Shown: positions 37,342 to 48,785, counted from the stretch's first letter. The stretch: 64,000 nt of DNA from Lysinibacillus sphaericus (GCF_006864135.1 NZ_SADV01000016.1:30161-94160), one strand, 5' to 3'. Translations and numbers: made by a program. The notes: generated from the letters alone by a model not told the origin.

Positions 37342-37431
37342 CGCCTCAAATCTAATAGTGTTATACTTATGCTCAATTATTATATACTATTTTAATAATT
37401 ATTGCGAAGAAAAGAACTACATGCTACAATA

Positions 37432-37460
37432 TTGACACATACGCTTGCTCTAAATGTATT
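37432..37460 (+). promoter_or_regulatory. Sigma-A promoter of the glyS T-box transcript
   Basis: Perfect -35 TTGACA (37432-37437), 17-base spacer, TGTATT (37455-37460) as -10. Transcription would begin near 37467. Confidence 0.75.
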
Positions 37461-37466
37461 TTCGAG

Positions 37467-37693
37467 CGATTTGCGTTTTATAGGCGATGATGGGAAAAAA
37501 GTATCTGTTCCACTTTAAAGCGAGTAGAAGATGGTGAAAGTCTACATAGTAGCAGAGAAAAGGCACTCCTTGAGCTAACTTTTTTGAAAAGAGGTTTTAA
37601 ACAACGCGTTTAAAACAATCAGGGTGGAACCGCGGGTTTTAGCACTCGTCCCTGGGCATTCATTGTGCCCGGAGACGGGTGCTATTTTTAATT
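37467..37693 (+). promoter_or_regulatory. T-box leader (glycine) controlling glyS
   Basis: Classic T-box element AGGGTGGAACCGCGG at 37621-37635, followed by a GC-rich intrinsic terminator (37640-37690) that the antiterminator competes with. Upstream sequence forms the long Stem I; GGC at 37562-37564 is a plausible Gly specifier but I could not fold the stem fully. Uncharged tRNA-Gly would bind and let transcription read into glyS 100 bases downstream. Confidence 0.92.
37640..37690 (+). terminator. T-box regulated terminator
   Basis: AGCACTCGTC...GACGGGTGCT outer arms with inner CTGGGCA/TGTGCCCGG pairing, followed by ATTTTTA. Confidence 0.85.
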
Positions 37694-37793
37694 TAGTCCT
37701 ACCTAAATTAAAAAAATCTCTAGCGAATTGTATAAATTCGCTAAAACAAAATCAATGTTCACTCTGTGAAAATTATGAAGGAGGCTATTTTTT

Positions 37794-39179
37794 ATGGCAA
37801 ACAAATCAATGGAAACAATCGTATCTTTAGCGAAGCATCGCGGCTTTGTCTTCCCTGGTTCTGAAATCTACGGAGGCTTAGCAAACACTTGGGATTACGG
37901 TCCACTAGGTGTTGAATTAAAAAACAATGTTAAAAAAGCGTGGTGGCAAAAATTTGTCCAAGAATCAGAGCACAATGTTGGAATAGATGCAGCAATTTTA
38001 ATGAACCCAAAAGCTTGGGTTGCTTCTGGTCACGTTGGCAACTTTAATGACCCAATGATTGATTGTAAAGCATGTAAAGCGCGCCATCGTGCTGACAAAA
38101 TCATCGAGGACGCTGCGCTAGCAAAAGGCGATGAAATCATTGTCGATGGTATGACATTTGATCAAATGAAAGAAACGATGATTAAGTATGACGTAGTGTG
38201 CCCGGATTGTGGTAAAGCTGATTTTACAGATATTCGTCAATTTAATTTAATGTTTAAAACATTCCAAGGTGTAACAGAATCTTCTACTAATGAAATTTAT
38301 TTACGCCCAGAAACAGCACAAGGTATATTCGTGAACTTTAAAAACGTACAACGTTCAATGCGTAAACGTACACCATTCGGTATTGCTCAAATCGGTAAAT
38401 CATTCCGTAACGAAATTACACCAGGTAACTTCACTTTCCGCACACGTGAATTTGAACAAATGGAACTTGAATTTTTCTGTAAGCCTGGCGAGGACCTTGA
38501 ATGGCACGCATATTGGAAAGAATTTTGTAAAAATTGGTTATTAAATTTAGGCATGAAGGAAGATTCTATGCGTCTTCGTGATCATGAAGACGACGAATTG
38601 TCTCACTACTCAAATGCTACAACTGATATTGAATTTAAATTCCCATTCGGTTGGGGCGAACTATGGGGCGTAGCGGATCGCACAGATTTCGATTTAAAAC
38701 AGCATATGGAGCATTCTGGTGAAGATTTCACTTACATTGACCCAGTATCAAACGAACGTTATGTTCCATATTGTATCGAGCCTTCTTTAGGTGCAGACCG
38801 TGTAACATTAGCATTCCTTTGCGATGCTTATGACGAGGAAGAGCTTGAAGGCGATGATAAGCGTACAGTTTTACGCTTCCACCCTGCTCTAGCACCATTT
38901 AAAGCTGCGGTCCTACCACTTTCTAAAAAACTTTCGGATGAAGCTACAGATGTTTGGGCAGAGCTTCGTAAATCTTTCCCAGTTGACTTTGACGAGTCAC
39001 AATCAATCGGTAAACGTTACCGTCGTCAAGATGAAATTGGTACACCATTCTGTATCACTTACGATTTTGACTCAAAAGAGGATGGTCAAGTTACAGTGCG
39101 TCATCGCGATTCAATGGCTCAAGTTCGTATGCCAATTACAGATGTTAAAGCATACATCGAAAAACATCTTCAATTCTAA
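37794..39179 (+). CDS. glyS: Glycyl-tRNA synthetase, one-chain (alpha2) type
   Basis: Class II synthetase of 461 residues in the archaeal/eukaryotic-like homodimer form, charging tRNA-Gly. Visible: [20 protein letters not shown] near 14-33, zinc-like CKACKARH and CPDCGK pairs, motif 2 [21 protein letters not shown] near 203-223 (in part), and motif 3 region [14 protein letters not shown] near 330 with C-terminal anticodon-binding domain (from about 365). RBS GAAGGAGGCTATTTTTT precedes ATG 37794. Controlled by the T-box. B. subtilis uses the two-gene glyQ-glyS type at this locus. Confidence 0.97.
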   Translation: MANKSMETIVSLAKHRGFVFPGSEIYGGLANTWDYGPLGVELKNNVKKAWWQKFVQESEHNVGIDAAILMNPKAWVASGHVGNFNDPMIDCKACKARHRADKIIEDAALAKGDEIIVDGMTFDQMKETMIKYDVVCPDCGKADFTDIRQFNLMFKTFQGVTESSTNEIYLRPETAQGIFVNFKNVQRSMRKRTPFGIAQIGKSFRNEITPGNFTFRTREFEQMELEFFCKPGEDLEWHAYWKEFCKNWLLNLGMKEDSMRLRDHEDDELSHYSNATTDIEFKFPFGWGELWGVADRTDFDLKQHMEHSGEDFTYIDPVSNERYVPYCIEPSLGADRVTLAFLCDAYDEEELEGDDKRTVLRFHPALAPFKAAVLPLSKKLSDEATDVWAELRKSFPVDFDESQSIGKRYRRQDEIGTPFCITYDFDSKEDGQVTVRHRDSMAQVRMPITDVKAYIEKHLQF

Positions 39180-39195
39180 AATTCATCAGTTTATA

Positions 39196-39231
39196 AAGAG
39201 GGAGTCGCATTTTAGCGACTCCCTCTTATTA
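39196..39231. terminator. Bidirectional terminator between glyS and the HD-GYP gene
   Basis: Perfect 13-bp stem AAGAGGGAGTCGC with GCGACTCCCTCTT, loop of six, T-containing tail; it reaches the stop codon of the convergent gene. Confidence 0.85.
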
Positions 39232-40974
39232 TGTCTTTAATAATGAAAACAAGCGCTCTTGCATCTTCTCCTCAAATGAAAACCTTTTCATATTCATGCC
39301 TACTAAGCTTATAAGTAGTTCCTCAATATCTACAAGCGAATAAAAAAGGAATGTTCCTTCTCGCATCGGGCGAACTCTCTTATCAACTGTCAGCTCTTCC
39401 CCAATAAAGTAAGCTACATTTACGTTACAATGTTCCATTAATTGCGTAATGCTCTGATCATCATCTGGATTAATAAAGAACGGCACAATTTTGTCAATAT
39501 ACAAAATACTTTGCACAAGTTTTATGAAGAAATTTTCACGTAGTGAAGTTTCCACAACTAATACTGTTGTTTTCTCATGCTGATAATCCATATACAATAT
39601 ATGTAATTGCTCTTCTAATAGTTTCTTTAATATAGTAATAGAGTTCCTATATTTTTTCAAATCTATTTGAATTTCCCTTGTTAATAAACGTAGAATTCGA
39701 AAGGCAGGTAAAAATATTTTTAAAATAATTTCTTTAGGATGTAAATGATCTATTAATTTATTGAAGTAGACTCTTAAGCCATTTTCGTCACAACGAATTA
39801 ATTGTTCTATAAATAAATTAAAAATTTCTTCAAAGCTGTTAGCACGATAATCAATCATTTTCGCAATTTTCACATTATAATTTAAAGGTAAAATCATTGA
39901 CTTTTGTTCATCCAACAACTTAACTTTAGGTAATGTTGGGAATAAATCATAGACAAGTTCTACTTGTGCACTTCGATTATCAGATAATTGAACGACCGAG
40001 TTGACAGGATAAATCCTTAAGCACTCTACAAATTTGTGCATAAATTTCTCGTTATATAAATGTCGATCACGATATAAAACAGCTAATGCATCTGTTGCAG
40101 CATATCCCGAATGATATACACGCTTTGATGTCATAGCTGAATAAACATCTATTATTTGCAGTAATTGAACTCCCACACACATATCATCCTCACAAAGCTG
40201 ATTCGGATAACCTTTACCGGCAAAGCGTTCATGATGATTACGTGCTAAATAGGCAATATCCTCTTCCCCATTTTCTATGAGCAACTCGTAACCTTTAGTC
40301 GTATGAGTTTTAACAATGTCAAACTCATCTTCTGATAATTTTCGTTTTAAATTTAATATTTCTTGCGGGATAAACACCTTCCCAATATCATGGAACAAAT
40401 AGCCCCTTGCTAGCGTTACAATATCCGTTAAACCTAAATAACGTGCAAAGATAGTACCTAAAACGAAAACATCAAATGAATGAACAAAAGAATACTCATC
40501 CCATTCCTTTAATCGCATAAGTAATTCATAGCGATGTTTTTTTTCTAAAATTTGTTCAAAAACACCTTGTACATAAGTAGTATCTTGGATACTTTTTAAA
40601 ATTTGACCATAGCGCAATTCATGCACAACATTCTCTAATGTAGTCATAAAAAGGTTATTCACCTTATCTTTATACTCATCTACCTCATCCTTTTTATCGA
40701 TAAGTGGTGCAAATATATCCCAGCAATCCCTTGTATGCTGCATACTTAAATCATGAACAATTCGGACTGAATTAGTTGGTAAATAGACAGATAGTTCGTC
40801 TACTTTTCTAAGCTTAAGTAAAGCAATAATTCGTTCCGTTAAAACTAAATCTTTTTTAGCGAGTAAACGATAATCAGAAAAAATATCTTCAGCTAAAATA
40901 TCATTGGCTTCAACTTCATCAATACTTAACGTCACTTTTCTTAGCATATTTTCTGCCACATATGCAATATTCAA
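39229..40974 (-). CDS. HD-GYP domain protein with B12-domain-like C-terminus
   Basis: A 581-residue soluble protein. The HD-GYP phosphodiesterase core is near residues 150-330: FHDIGK near 190, KTHTTKGYELL, HHERFAGKGYP near 245, and IDVYSAMTSKRVYH. This predicts hydrolysis of c-di-GMP or a related dinucleotide. After about 375 the pattern changes to a four-helix then alpha/beta layout (FLPAFRILRLL... TVLVVETSLRENFFIKLVQSIL) reminiscent of cobalamin-binding modules, but the DxHxxG motif is absent. Start TTG 40974 is uncertain: the GGAGGGAG site is 14 bases away, and GTG 40959 or ATG 40947 are options. Confidence 0.82.
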   Translation of the reverse strand: MNIAYVAENMLRKVTLSIDEVEANDILAEDIFSDYRLLAKKDLVLTERIIALLKLRKVDELSVYLPTNSVRIVHDLSMQHTRDCWDIFAPLIDKKDEVDEYKDKVNNLFMTTLENVVHELRYGQILKSIQDTTYVQGVFEQILEKKHRYELLMRLKEWDEYSFVHSFDVFVLGTIFARYLGLTDIVTLARGYLFHDIGKVFIPQEILNLKRKLSEDEFDIVKTHTTKGYELLIENGEEDIAYLARNHHERFAGKGYPNQLCEDDMCVGVQLLQIIDVYSAMTSKRVYHSGYAATDALAVLYRDRHLYNEKFMHKFVECLRIYPVNSVVQLSDNRSAQVELVYDLFPTLPKVKLLDEQKSMILPLNYNVKIAKMIDYRANSFEEIFNLFIEQLIRCDENGLRVYFNKLIDHLHPKEIILKIFLPAFRILRLLTREIQIDLKKYRNSITILKKLLEEQLHILYMDYQHEKTTVLVVETSLRENFFIKLVQSILYIDKIVPFFINPDDDQSITQLMEHCNVNVAYFIGEELTVDKRVRPMREGTFLFYSLVDIEELLISLVGMNMKRFSFEEKMQERLFSLLKT

Positions 40975-41761
40975 GCATCATGTGACTCCCTCCTTCTTCG
41001 ATAGACTGCGTTGTTCATCAATTATGCCTCGACATAATTGCGTCTGGAGGCTTTAACTTCTTTCAACGGATGTTTGGACTTGCGTTGAAAGAAGTTAAAT
41101 ATCATCTATATTATTTACAATATCATAGATTAAAATGCCTTTTCAACTAGTTTATGGTATACAAATGAATAGTTACTACTATGTTTATGTTAAAAACCAT
41201 CCCAAAATTAGTAATTTATATCTAACTTATTCTTTTAACAACAGCTATTAACAACAATAAAAAAGATATAAAATCCTATACAATAGAACTAAAAGCGCAT
41301 TTTTATAATTTATAGTTAAATTTATATCACAAATAATATTTTCTGTAAATTACAAAAAATTACTCATTTTGTCCTAATAGTCTAGCAAAAATCTCACATT
41401 ACTATACAAACATTACCATTCCAGAAAATTTTACATTAGGAAACGTTGAAATCATTTTTATATACTTCACCCAACTTTTATCTCATCTCCCAAAAATCCT
41501 ATATACCATTCAATAAAATACGTCCCAGTCGATAAGGAAATAATAGCCATTACTCGTTGATGAACAAGTATTTTATCCATGTTAATTTTTAACATCATAT
41601 AATTCCCTCTATTCTCATCTTCATCATTTTGATATAAATAAAGTATTATAGTTAATCTTAAATGTTAAATAACAATAATTTAACAATCTATGGAGATTCC
41701 AACCTATTTAACAGGATGGTCCTAGCTATAAAAATTTTTTATGTATTTTGGAGGAATTTTT
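40975..41761. other. AT-rich intergenic region before the S-layer-homology gene
   Basis: 787 bases without a supported gene. It starts with a compact palindromic repeat (41019-41098), then about 640 bases of very AT-rich DNA that probably holds a long leader or promoter for the SLH gene. I could not point to a confident promoter. Confidence 0.5.
41019..41098. repeat. Minimal copy of the palindromic repeat family
   Basis: Left palindrome at 41019-41040 (CAATTATG...CATAATTG), then GCGTCTGGAGGCTTT, then a perfect 14-bp inverted repeat AACTTCTTTCAACG (41055-41068) with CGTTGAAAGAAGTT (41083-41096). It shows both ends of the element with almost no interior. Confidence 0.85.
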
Positions 41762-43183
41762 TTGAAAAGCAATCGTTTTTATCACATCGCAATAGCATCA
41801 GCACTAGCAACAAGCGCTATTGTCATTGCACCCCCAGCACATGCTGCATCGGTATTCTCTGATGTAAAAAATGTGTCATCTGAAGAAGGTCAAGCTATTA
41901 TTAACTTAGCTCAACGTGGCATTATATCAGGCTACCCCGATGGCACTTTTAAACCTGAGAATTCAATTACTCGTACACAAGCTGCGAAAATTTTAGCTGG
42001 TATTTTAAAGCTAGATACGGTTCATGTAAAAAATCCAAATTTTAAGGATATAAAACCCGGCGACGCAAATTATGGCGCGATTGCTGCTTTAGCAAATGCA
42101 GGTATTATTAGCGGAACCAATGGCTATTTCAATCCAACTAAAAATATTACACGTGGACAAATGTCAAAAATGATTGTGAAAGGTTTTAAATTACCAATTA
42201 CAAACGGCATTTACATTCCTTTTGATGATGTCAACGAAGGTAGCGAATACGAACCATATATAAAAACACTTTTTGCCAATAGCATTACAATAGGTACAAC
42301 GCCTACTACCTTCGGACCACAAACTAATGTAAAACGCTCCCAGTTAGCACTTTTTGTTGTACGTGCTGAAAAAGCTCAAGGCAACGTCACAGTTTTTGCT
42401 AGCCAATTTAAGCAAGACTATATCTTTGCTTCTTATGGCGGCATTAACCCTGCAGAGGATATCTTTACATGGGTTGAAGATGAAGAAGATTATATGACAG
42501 AGTCCATTACAATTAAACCGCTAAAAGAAGGCACAGGAAAATTAGTTATTACGGGCTTTAAAGAAGATACGGAAGAATTTATCGATGTCTATTACTTAGT
42601 AAATGTGAAGAAAGTAAACGGAAAGCTACAAACAACGCTTCAAAAAGTGAAAGAAGAGGATTATGCAGAAAACTTACCGCTCAACTTAATGGAAAGTAAT
42701 TTAAAATTTGTTCCTACTAAGGTAGGTATTCAAACTGCAGATGGTCAAACTTTATCTCCTGAATTATATAATTTTAAATCAACGAATAATTCTGCTACAC
42801 TTTCTATCTTTAAAAATGGTCAATATATGCTTACTTTCACTAATGGTACTCAACAACAAACAATGGCTGCTGATGTCAATACATATGATTTCGTACGTAG
42901 TATTGATTTGTATCAAGTTACAGATGAGTTAACGTTTTCAAGTAGCGATCTATCGTTCGAGCCAACACATGTTGCCTTAGAAAAATTTAATTCTGAGCCA
43001 GCAGCTGTGAAAGCGACAATAAAGGACAAGAAAGTAAATGTTACACCATTAGCAGAAGGTACATCTATTTTACATATAACAGGTAAAAATGGTGAAACTG
43101 CTTATCTATATATTGATTTTCTAAAAATCGCTAATAAATGGGTTGCTTCTTACGAGTTCATGGAAGATCCAGAAGAATATTAA
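41762..43183 (+). CDS. S-layer-homology domain surface protein
   Basis: A secreted 473-residue protein. A signal peptide ends at AHA-A near residue 29, followed by three SLH domains (about 30-85, 90-145, 150-205) with motifs GIISGYPDGTFKPENSITRTQAAKIL and SQLALFVVRAEK that bind pyruvylated wall polymer. The C-terminal 260 residues are beta-rich with two Big-like repeats (TITIKPLKEGTGKLVITG and VTPLAEGTSILHITG) and an acidic end. The start is TTG 41762 with GGAGGA 6 bases ahead; the ATG at 41741 precedes the RBS. Ligand or target unknown. Confidence 0.9.
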   Translation: MKSNRFYHIAIASALATSAIVIAPPAHAASVFSDVKNVSSEEGQAIINLAQRGIISGYPDGTFKPENSITRTQAAKILAGILKLDTVHVKNPNFKDIKPGDANYGAIAALANAGIISGTNGYFNPTKNITRGQMSKMIVKGFKLPITNGIYIPFDDVNEGSEYEPYIKTLFANSITIGTTPTTFGPQTNVKRSQLALFVVRAEKAQGNVTVFASQFKQDYIFASYGGINPAEDIFTWVEDEEDYMTESITIKPLKEGTGKLVITGFKEDTEEFIDVYYLVNVKKVNGKLQTTLQKVKEEDYAENLPLNLMESNLKFVPTKVGIQTADGQTLSPELYNFKSTNNSATLSIFKNGQYMLTFTNGTQQQTMAADVNTYDFVRSIDLYQVTDELTFSSSDLSFEPTHVALEKFNSEPAAVKATIKDKKVNVTPLAEGTSILHITGKNGETAYLYIDFLKIANKWVASYEFMEDPEEY

Positions 43184-43208
43184 TATATTGTAATGTAAAA
43201 AGAAAAAT

Positions 43209-43246
43209 GCCAGAAGATCATAATTAATGGTCTTCTGGCGTTTTTT
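43209..43246. terminator. Terminator between the SLH gene and recO
   Basis: GCCAGAAGATCAT pairs with ATGGTCTTCTGGC, then T6 on the plus strand. The recO stop codon (43224-43226) lies in its loop, so convergent transcripts share the structure. Confidence 0.85.
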
Positions 43247-44018
43247 CTTGATCAGTACTCGTTCTTAACTGAAATTCAGGCGTTCTTTCAAGCTGTTCAA
43301 TAAATTTTTTAGTCTTAAAACGAATTCCTGTTTGTTCTTCGTAAATGGTTGTAATTATTTTTTTAATAAAATATTTGGTTTCCTTTTTTAATTCTAATTT
43401 CCCAATTTGGTCAATCGGTACAGTATAGAACATTCGGATAAGCTTAAGCTGAGTCGGTGTTAATCGAATGATATAAGGATCATGATGATAACAACGATGA
43501 CACAAAAAACCTCCCTGCACAAAAGAAAATGCAAATTCACCGTCTACTGCTCCACAAGTAGCACAAGCATGTAATATAGGCTGCACACCTGTATAGGGTA
43601 GCATTTTCCATTCAACGAACAATGTAATGGCCTCCGGGTCGTAACCTTCCTCAATTGCTTGTAATGCTTGAAGGAGCACATCAAATGCAAGTGGCTCTGG
43701 TTTCCCCTCTTCTACTACACGTTCGATAAGTTCCATTATATAACTTGCATAGGCCGTTGCCATTATATCCTCACGAATATGACGCATTGAATTTAGATGC
43801 TCTCCTTGTTGCAATGTCCCCATACCGGTATGATGCTGTACCATAAACATGCCATACGTAAATGGCTGTGTCACAGATGCTAACCTACTGGAAGGCTTCT
43901 TCGCTCCTCGAGCCATTGTTGCAACCTTTCCTGCTTCTCTTGTTAGTAATGTTACAATTTTATTTGATTCTCCATAGGCACGCACCTTTAGGACAATTCC
44001 TTCCCATTTATGAAGCAT
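43224..44018 (-). CDS. recO: DNA repair protein RecO
   Basis: Recombination mediator that helps load RecA on SSB-coated single strands. 264 residues: N-terminal OB fold (WEGIVLKVRAYGESNKIVTLLTREAG), helical middle, and the four-Cys zinc site CATCGAVDG...GGFLCHRC near 150-180. Start ATG 44018 follows AAAGGAGGAGGATCG, while the frame upstream to 44048 would include the RBS. It normally follows era directly; here 386 bases with a repeat separate them. Confidence 0.94.
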   Translation of the reverse strand: MLHKWEGIVLKVRAYGESNKIVTLLTREAGKVATMARGAKKPSSRLASVTQPFTYGMFMVQHHTGMGTLQQGEHLNSMRHIREDIMATAYASYIMELIERVVEEGKPEPLAFDVLLQALQAIEEGYDPEAITLFVEWKMLPYTGVQPILHACATCGAVDGEFAFSFVQGGFLCHRCYHHDPYIIRLTPTQLKLIRMFYTVPIDQIGKLELKKETKYFIKKIITTIYEEQTGIRFKTKKFIEQLERTPEFQLRTSTDQEKTPEDH

Positions 44019-44047
44019 CGATCCTCCTCCTTTCTCCAAGCTTCGCA

Positions 44048-44302
44048 ATCAATTATGCCTCGCCATAATTGCGTCCGGAGGCTTTAGGCCAACAAATGTT
44101 TTTTGTGCGAAAGCGCAGTGCTAACGTAGCGACAGCAACACGATGTCGGTCACTCAGTCATGTGTTGCACAGTCGTTTCGCTTTCACACAGATAAATTGC
44201 CACAAGATGTGGCGTTCTTAGCCTGAGTTCCTCTATTTCAGCGGTGTCCAAACACCTGTAGCTGACGCTTTGCTTTCGCTACAAAAAACCTGCTGAAAGA
44301 AG
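44048..44302. repeat. Full-length structured repeat between recO and era
   Basis: Left palindrome CAATTATGCC/CCATAATTG at 44050-44071, GCGTCCGGAGGCTTTAGGCC, inverted core (GCGAAAGCGC), block CACGATGTCGGTCACTCAGTC, forward core GTTTCGCTTTCAC, GATAAATTGCCACAAGATG, then the right arm TATTTCAGCGG and CTGCTGAAAGAAG. Nearly all parts of the family are in one copy, so it can serve as a reference for it. Confidence 0.85.
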
Positions 44303-44306
44303 TGAA

Positions 44307-44341
44307 AATAGAGCTCTCCAATAATTATTGGACAGCTCCAT
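44307..44341 (-). terminator. Terminator of era
   Basis: Minus-strand arms GGAGCTGTCCAATAA and TTATTGGAGAGCTC with a bulge, followed by TATTTTC. It lies 65 bases after the era stop, just before the repeat. Confidence 0.65.
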
Positions 44342-44404
44342 TTAAAACTACAGCGACAAACAGGAATGTTGGTAAGTTGCTTTGGAACTTAACAGCTTTT
44401 CCTA

Positions 44405-45766
<1,362 letters not shown>

Positions 45767-45828
45767 AAATCATATTTCTTCAGCACAACTGTTACTACTT
45801 CATGACCGATTAATAATTTTTTGTAATA

Positions 45829-46179
45829 TCAAAACCATTTCGGTATAAATATGAGTAATCCGATTATAGCACTGAATATCGCAAATACAAGTACTGCGCC
45901 TGCTGCAAGATCTTTAGCCTGCTTAGCAAGCGGATGGATGTTAGGTGAAGCTAAATCCACTACTCGTTCAATTGCAGTATTAACCATTTCGAGTACTAAC
46001 ATTAGTGCTATTAATAGCAACACTATATACCATTCTATATGTGATAAATCCGTAAAATAGCCAGCAATCAAAACTATTCCTGCACTTAGCAAGTGGGACT
46101 TGAAATTTTGCTCGGTACAGGCTGTAATGATACCTTTAAAGGCATACCCAAAAGAGCGTACGAATTTGCAAACATTCAT
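45829..46179 (-). CDS. dgkA: Undecaprenol/diacylglycerol kinase family protein
   Basis: Small membrane kinase with three helices, 116 residues. In Gram-positive bacteria this family phosphorylates undecaprenol for the wall carrier lipid. Signatures: RSFGYAFKGI near 9, the catalytic LMLVLEMVNTAIERVVDLAS near 58-78, and LAKQAKDLAAGAVLV near 83-97. It starts one base after the ybeY stop, so the two are translationally coupled, as in many Bacillales. Confidence 0.93.
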   Translation of the reverse strand: MNVCKFVRSFGYAFKGIITACTEQNFKSHLLSAGIVLIAGYFTDLSHIEWYIVLLLIALMLVLEMVNTAIERVVDLASPNIHPLAKQAKDLAAGAVLVFAIFSAIIGLLIFIPKWF

Positions 46180-46653
46180 TTATTCTCGTCCTAAGCCGAA
46201 AGATTGTAAAATCTCATCCTGCTTACCGAACATTACCTTTTCATCTTCTGGCACCATATGATCATAGCCAAGTAGATGTAAGAAACCGTGAACCGCTAAA
46301 AAGCCTAATTCTCGCTCAAACGTATGCCCATATTCTTCTGCTTGTTCTTTTGTACGATCTGTTGAAATAATAATATCTCCTAACACACGGGGCATCCCTT
46401 CAAATGTTACTTCTATTTCTCCCTCACCTAACTCCTCCAAGGCAAAAGAAATAACATCTGTCGGTTGATCCTTGTCACGATATTCTCGGTTGATTTCTTG
46501 AATCGCATCATTTGTAACAAACGTTACTGACACTTCTGTTTCCGGCTCAATATTCTCTATTTTCGCAGCATGCTGCAAAAGCTTTTCAACAAGCTCCATA
46601 TGCTCAGCAGCCACTTCATTTGTTTCATCTGTAAAATCAATTGTTAAAATCAT
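46180..46653 (-). CDS. ybeY: Endoribonuclease YbeY
   Basis: Zinc-dependent rRNA maturation and ribosome quality nuclease of 157 residues. The metal motif [11 protein letters not shown] is near 125-135 with the conserved [16 protein letters not shown] near 57-72. RBS GTAGGAGGATCT precedes ATG 46653, 8 bases after pgpH. Assignment firm from the HGxLHLxGyDH triad. Confidence 0.96.
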   Translation of the reverse strand: MILTIDFTDETNEVAAEHMELVEKLLQHAAKIENIEPETEVSVTFVTNDAIQEINREYRDKDQPTDVISFALEELGEGEIEVTFEGMPRVLGDIIISTDRTKEQAEEYGHTFERELGFLAVHGFLHLLGYDHMVPEDEKVMFGKQDEILQSFGLGRE

Positions 46654-46661
46654 AGATCCTC

Positions 46662-48785
46662 CTACTTATCTGCCTTTGGATATTCAATTCGTGAGTGGAA
46701 AATTCCATTCAACGTTTCACAAAGTACTCGCTCTATACATTTTAACTCTTTTATTGAAATATCGCATTCATCAAATTGATTGTCTTGTACTCGATCATCA
46801 ATAATTGCGCGTACCAACTTTTGAATTTTCTCTGCATTCGGTTCCTTCATCGATCGAACTGCTGCCTCAACGCTATCTGCAACGCTAATCACTGCCGCTT
46901 CCTTCGTTTGTGGCTTCGGACCTGGATATCTGTACTTTGTATCATCAGCTAAACATTTTCCTTCTTCCTTCGCTTTAAAGTAGAAGAACTTTAACAGACT
47001 AGATCCGTGATGCTGCAAGGCAATATCGATAATTTCCTGTGGCATCTTATAACGTTTTAGCATTTGAGCTCCGTCAGTTGTATGTGCGATTATAATTTCC
47101 GCGCTTTTTTCTGGGGGCAATGAATCATGTGGGTTAATACCAGACATTTGATTCTCGATGAAAAAGGCAGGACGCTTCGTTTTGCCAATATCATGATAAT
47201 AGCATCCTACACGAGCCAGTAATCCATCTGCTCCAATTTCCTCACATGCTGCCTCCGCTAAGTTCGCCACCATTACACTATGATGATATGTTCCTGGAGC
47301 CTCCATTAGTAATTTTTTCAGCAACGGATGGTTTGGGTTCGATAATTCAATTAAACGCAACGACGACAATAAACTAAATGCTGATTCAAAGAATGGTAAA
47401 AGACCCATTGTAAGAGCACCTGATAATAGAGCTGATATCAATGCCGCTATAAAGTAATACAATAACTCTGACAAACCGTAAGTAGATTGTGTCATTAATA
47501 AATAAAATGCGATAAACGACATATTTACTAGCCCTATAACACCTACAGCATGTAGAATATGCGAACGCTTTTCCATACTCCCCAAAAAGAATAAGCTCGC
47601 AAAGCCTCCAAAAATTATATACAGTGTAATTTCCATCTGCATAACAGATGAATAGCCCTCTTGAAAAATAACACCCGCAGACGCCGCTGTCATAACCGTA
47701 ATGAGTACTGCAGCACGATCATTCACTAATAGCCGTACAAGCATTGTTGCCAAAGCTGTTGGGAAAAGGAAGGCAACCGTAACATCGAAGCCACCAGAAA
47801 CTAGGCTTATAAATTTCATCAGCAAGATGGATAAACCATAAACAATTACTGTCACCAACAAGGCATTACGTTTCTTGTGCTCATCTGTATCCCAACGTTC
47901 AAATAAAACAAACATGAACGTCATTTCCAAAAGTATTAATATAATCAGCCCTGCAATCGGTTTCAACGATGCCTTATTACTCACCATACCTAGAAGTTCT
48001 AATTGACGAAATGCCTCATTATCAATAATTTGACCTTCCTGTACGATGATTTGCCCTTGAAGAATTCGAGTTGGTTCAACCGATTCCTTCGCTTGATCCT
48101 TTCGAATTTTCGTTTGTTCTTCGTTTACCGTCTCGTTTTCGATAATACTCGTCCGTCCAATTAAAACTACCGTATTAAATATTTTATCTGGATAGCCACG
48201 TTGTCCACGAATTTTTGTCTCAAAATCATTTTGACCCGCAAATACAGTTTCTGATCGAATAGATTTTTGCAAATATTCCTGCACAGATTTTGAAAGTTGC
48301 GTACTTGTTCTTTTTAAATCTGCTTCACTTTGTACTAACAATCCTTCTAACTGTGAATCAGTAAAGATAATTGGCATTTGCTCTGAATCTATGGATTCAA
48401 ACTTTTTGCGGAGCTTCGTCACTTGGTCGTCAATCGGAATAGGTTCTTTGCTACTCTCAACATCCGCCTTTACGTCGAGAACATAGTCAAATAAAGACGT
48501 TACAATCGCAGCTCGCTGCTTAGCAACATCCGCAGAAAATTGATAGACTGGCGCAACCGCATTCGCTGCTTTTTCTCGTTCCTGTTGTGTTTTATAAGTA
48601 TCTTCTATCGTTTTAGTAGATCGTACTGTTTCAGGCGCTAGTTGTAATGGTTTAAAATCATATGTAACACCTTTAACATTGCCATACATAAAAGCAAATT
48701 GTAGGGCTCCTGTTAAGATGAGAACGACAATTAAAAAGTAGCGGAAGCCAATAAGTTCTGTAAATTTTTTTAATTGTTTCTCCAT
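46662..48785 (-). CDS. pgpH: Cyclic-di-AMP phosphodiesterase PgpH (7TM-HD)
   Basis: Membrane protein of 707 residues that degrades c-di-AMP. An N-terminal helix near 15-33, an extracytoplasmic 7TMR-HDED domain to about 280, seven membrane helices near 285-480, then a cytoplasmic HD domain with [23 protein letters not shown] near 535, and [13 protein letters not shown]. c-di-AMP controls potassium transporters in Bacillales, which ties it to the Kdp and Ktr systems in this window. RBS AGGAGGTGCCGG precedes ATG 48785. Confidence 0.95.
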   Translation of the reverse strand: MEKQLKKFTELIGFRYFLIVVLILTGALQFAFMYGNVKGVTYDFKPLQLAPETVRSTKTIEDTYKTQQEREKAANAVAPVYQFSADVAKQRAAIVTSLFDYVLDVKADVESSKEPIPIDDQVTKLRKKFESIDSEQMPIIFTDSQLEGLLVQSEADLKRTSTQLSKSVQEYLQKSIRSETVFAGQNDFETKIRGQRGYPDKIFNTVVLIGRTSIIENETVNEEQTKIRKDQAKESVEPTRILQGQIIVQEGQIIDNEAFRQLELLGMVSNKASLKPIAGLIILILLEMTFMFVLFERWDTDEHKKRNALLVTVIVYGLSILLMKFISLVSGGFDVTVAFLFPTALATMLVRLLVNDRAAVLITVMTAASAGVIFQEGYSSVMQMEITLYIIFGGFASLFFLGSMEKRSHILHAVGVIGLVNMSFIAFYLLMTQSTYGLSELLYYFIAALISALLSGALTMGLLPFFESAFSLLSSLRLIELSNPNHPLLKKLLMEAPGTYHHSVMVANLAEAACEEIGADGLLARVGCYYHDIGKTKRPAFFIENQMSGINPHDSLPPEKSAEIIIAHTTDGAQMLKRYKMPQEIIDIALQHHGSSLLKFFYFKAKEEGKCLADDTKYRYPGPKPQTKEAAVISVADSVEAAVRSMKEPNAEKIQKLVRAIIDDRVQDNQFDECDISIKELKCIERVLCETLNGIFHSRIEYPKADK

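Noticed and set aside
37624..37830. 68-codon plus-strand ORF
   Set aside because: It overlaps the T-box terminator and the glyS start; the T-box explains the region.
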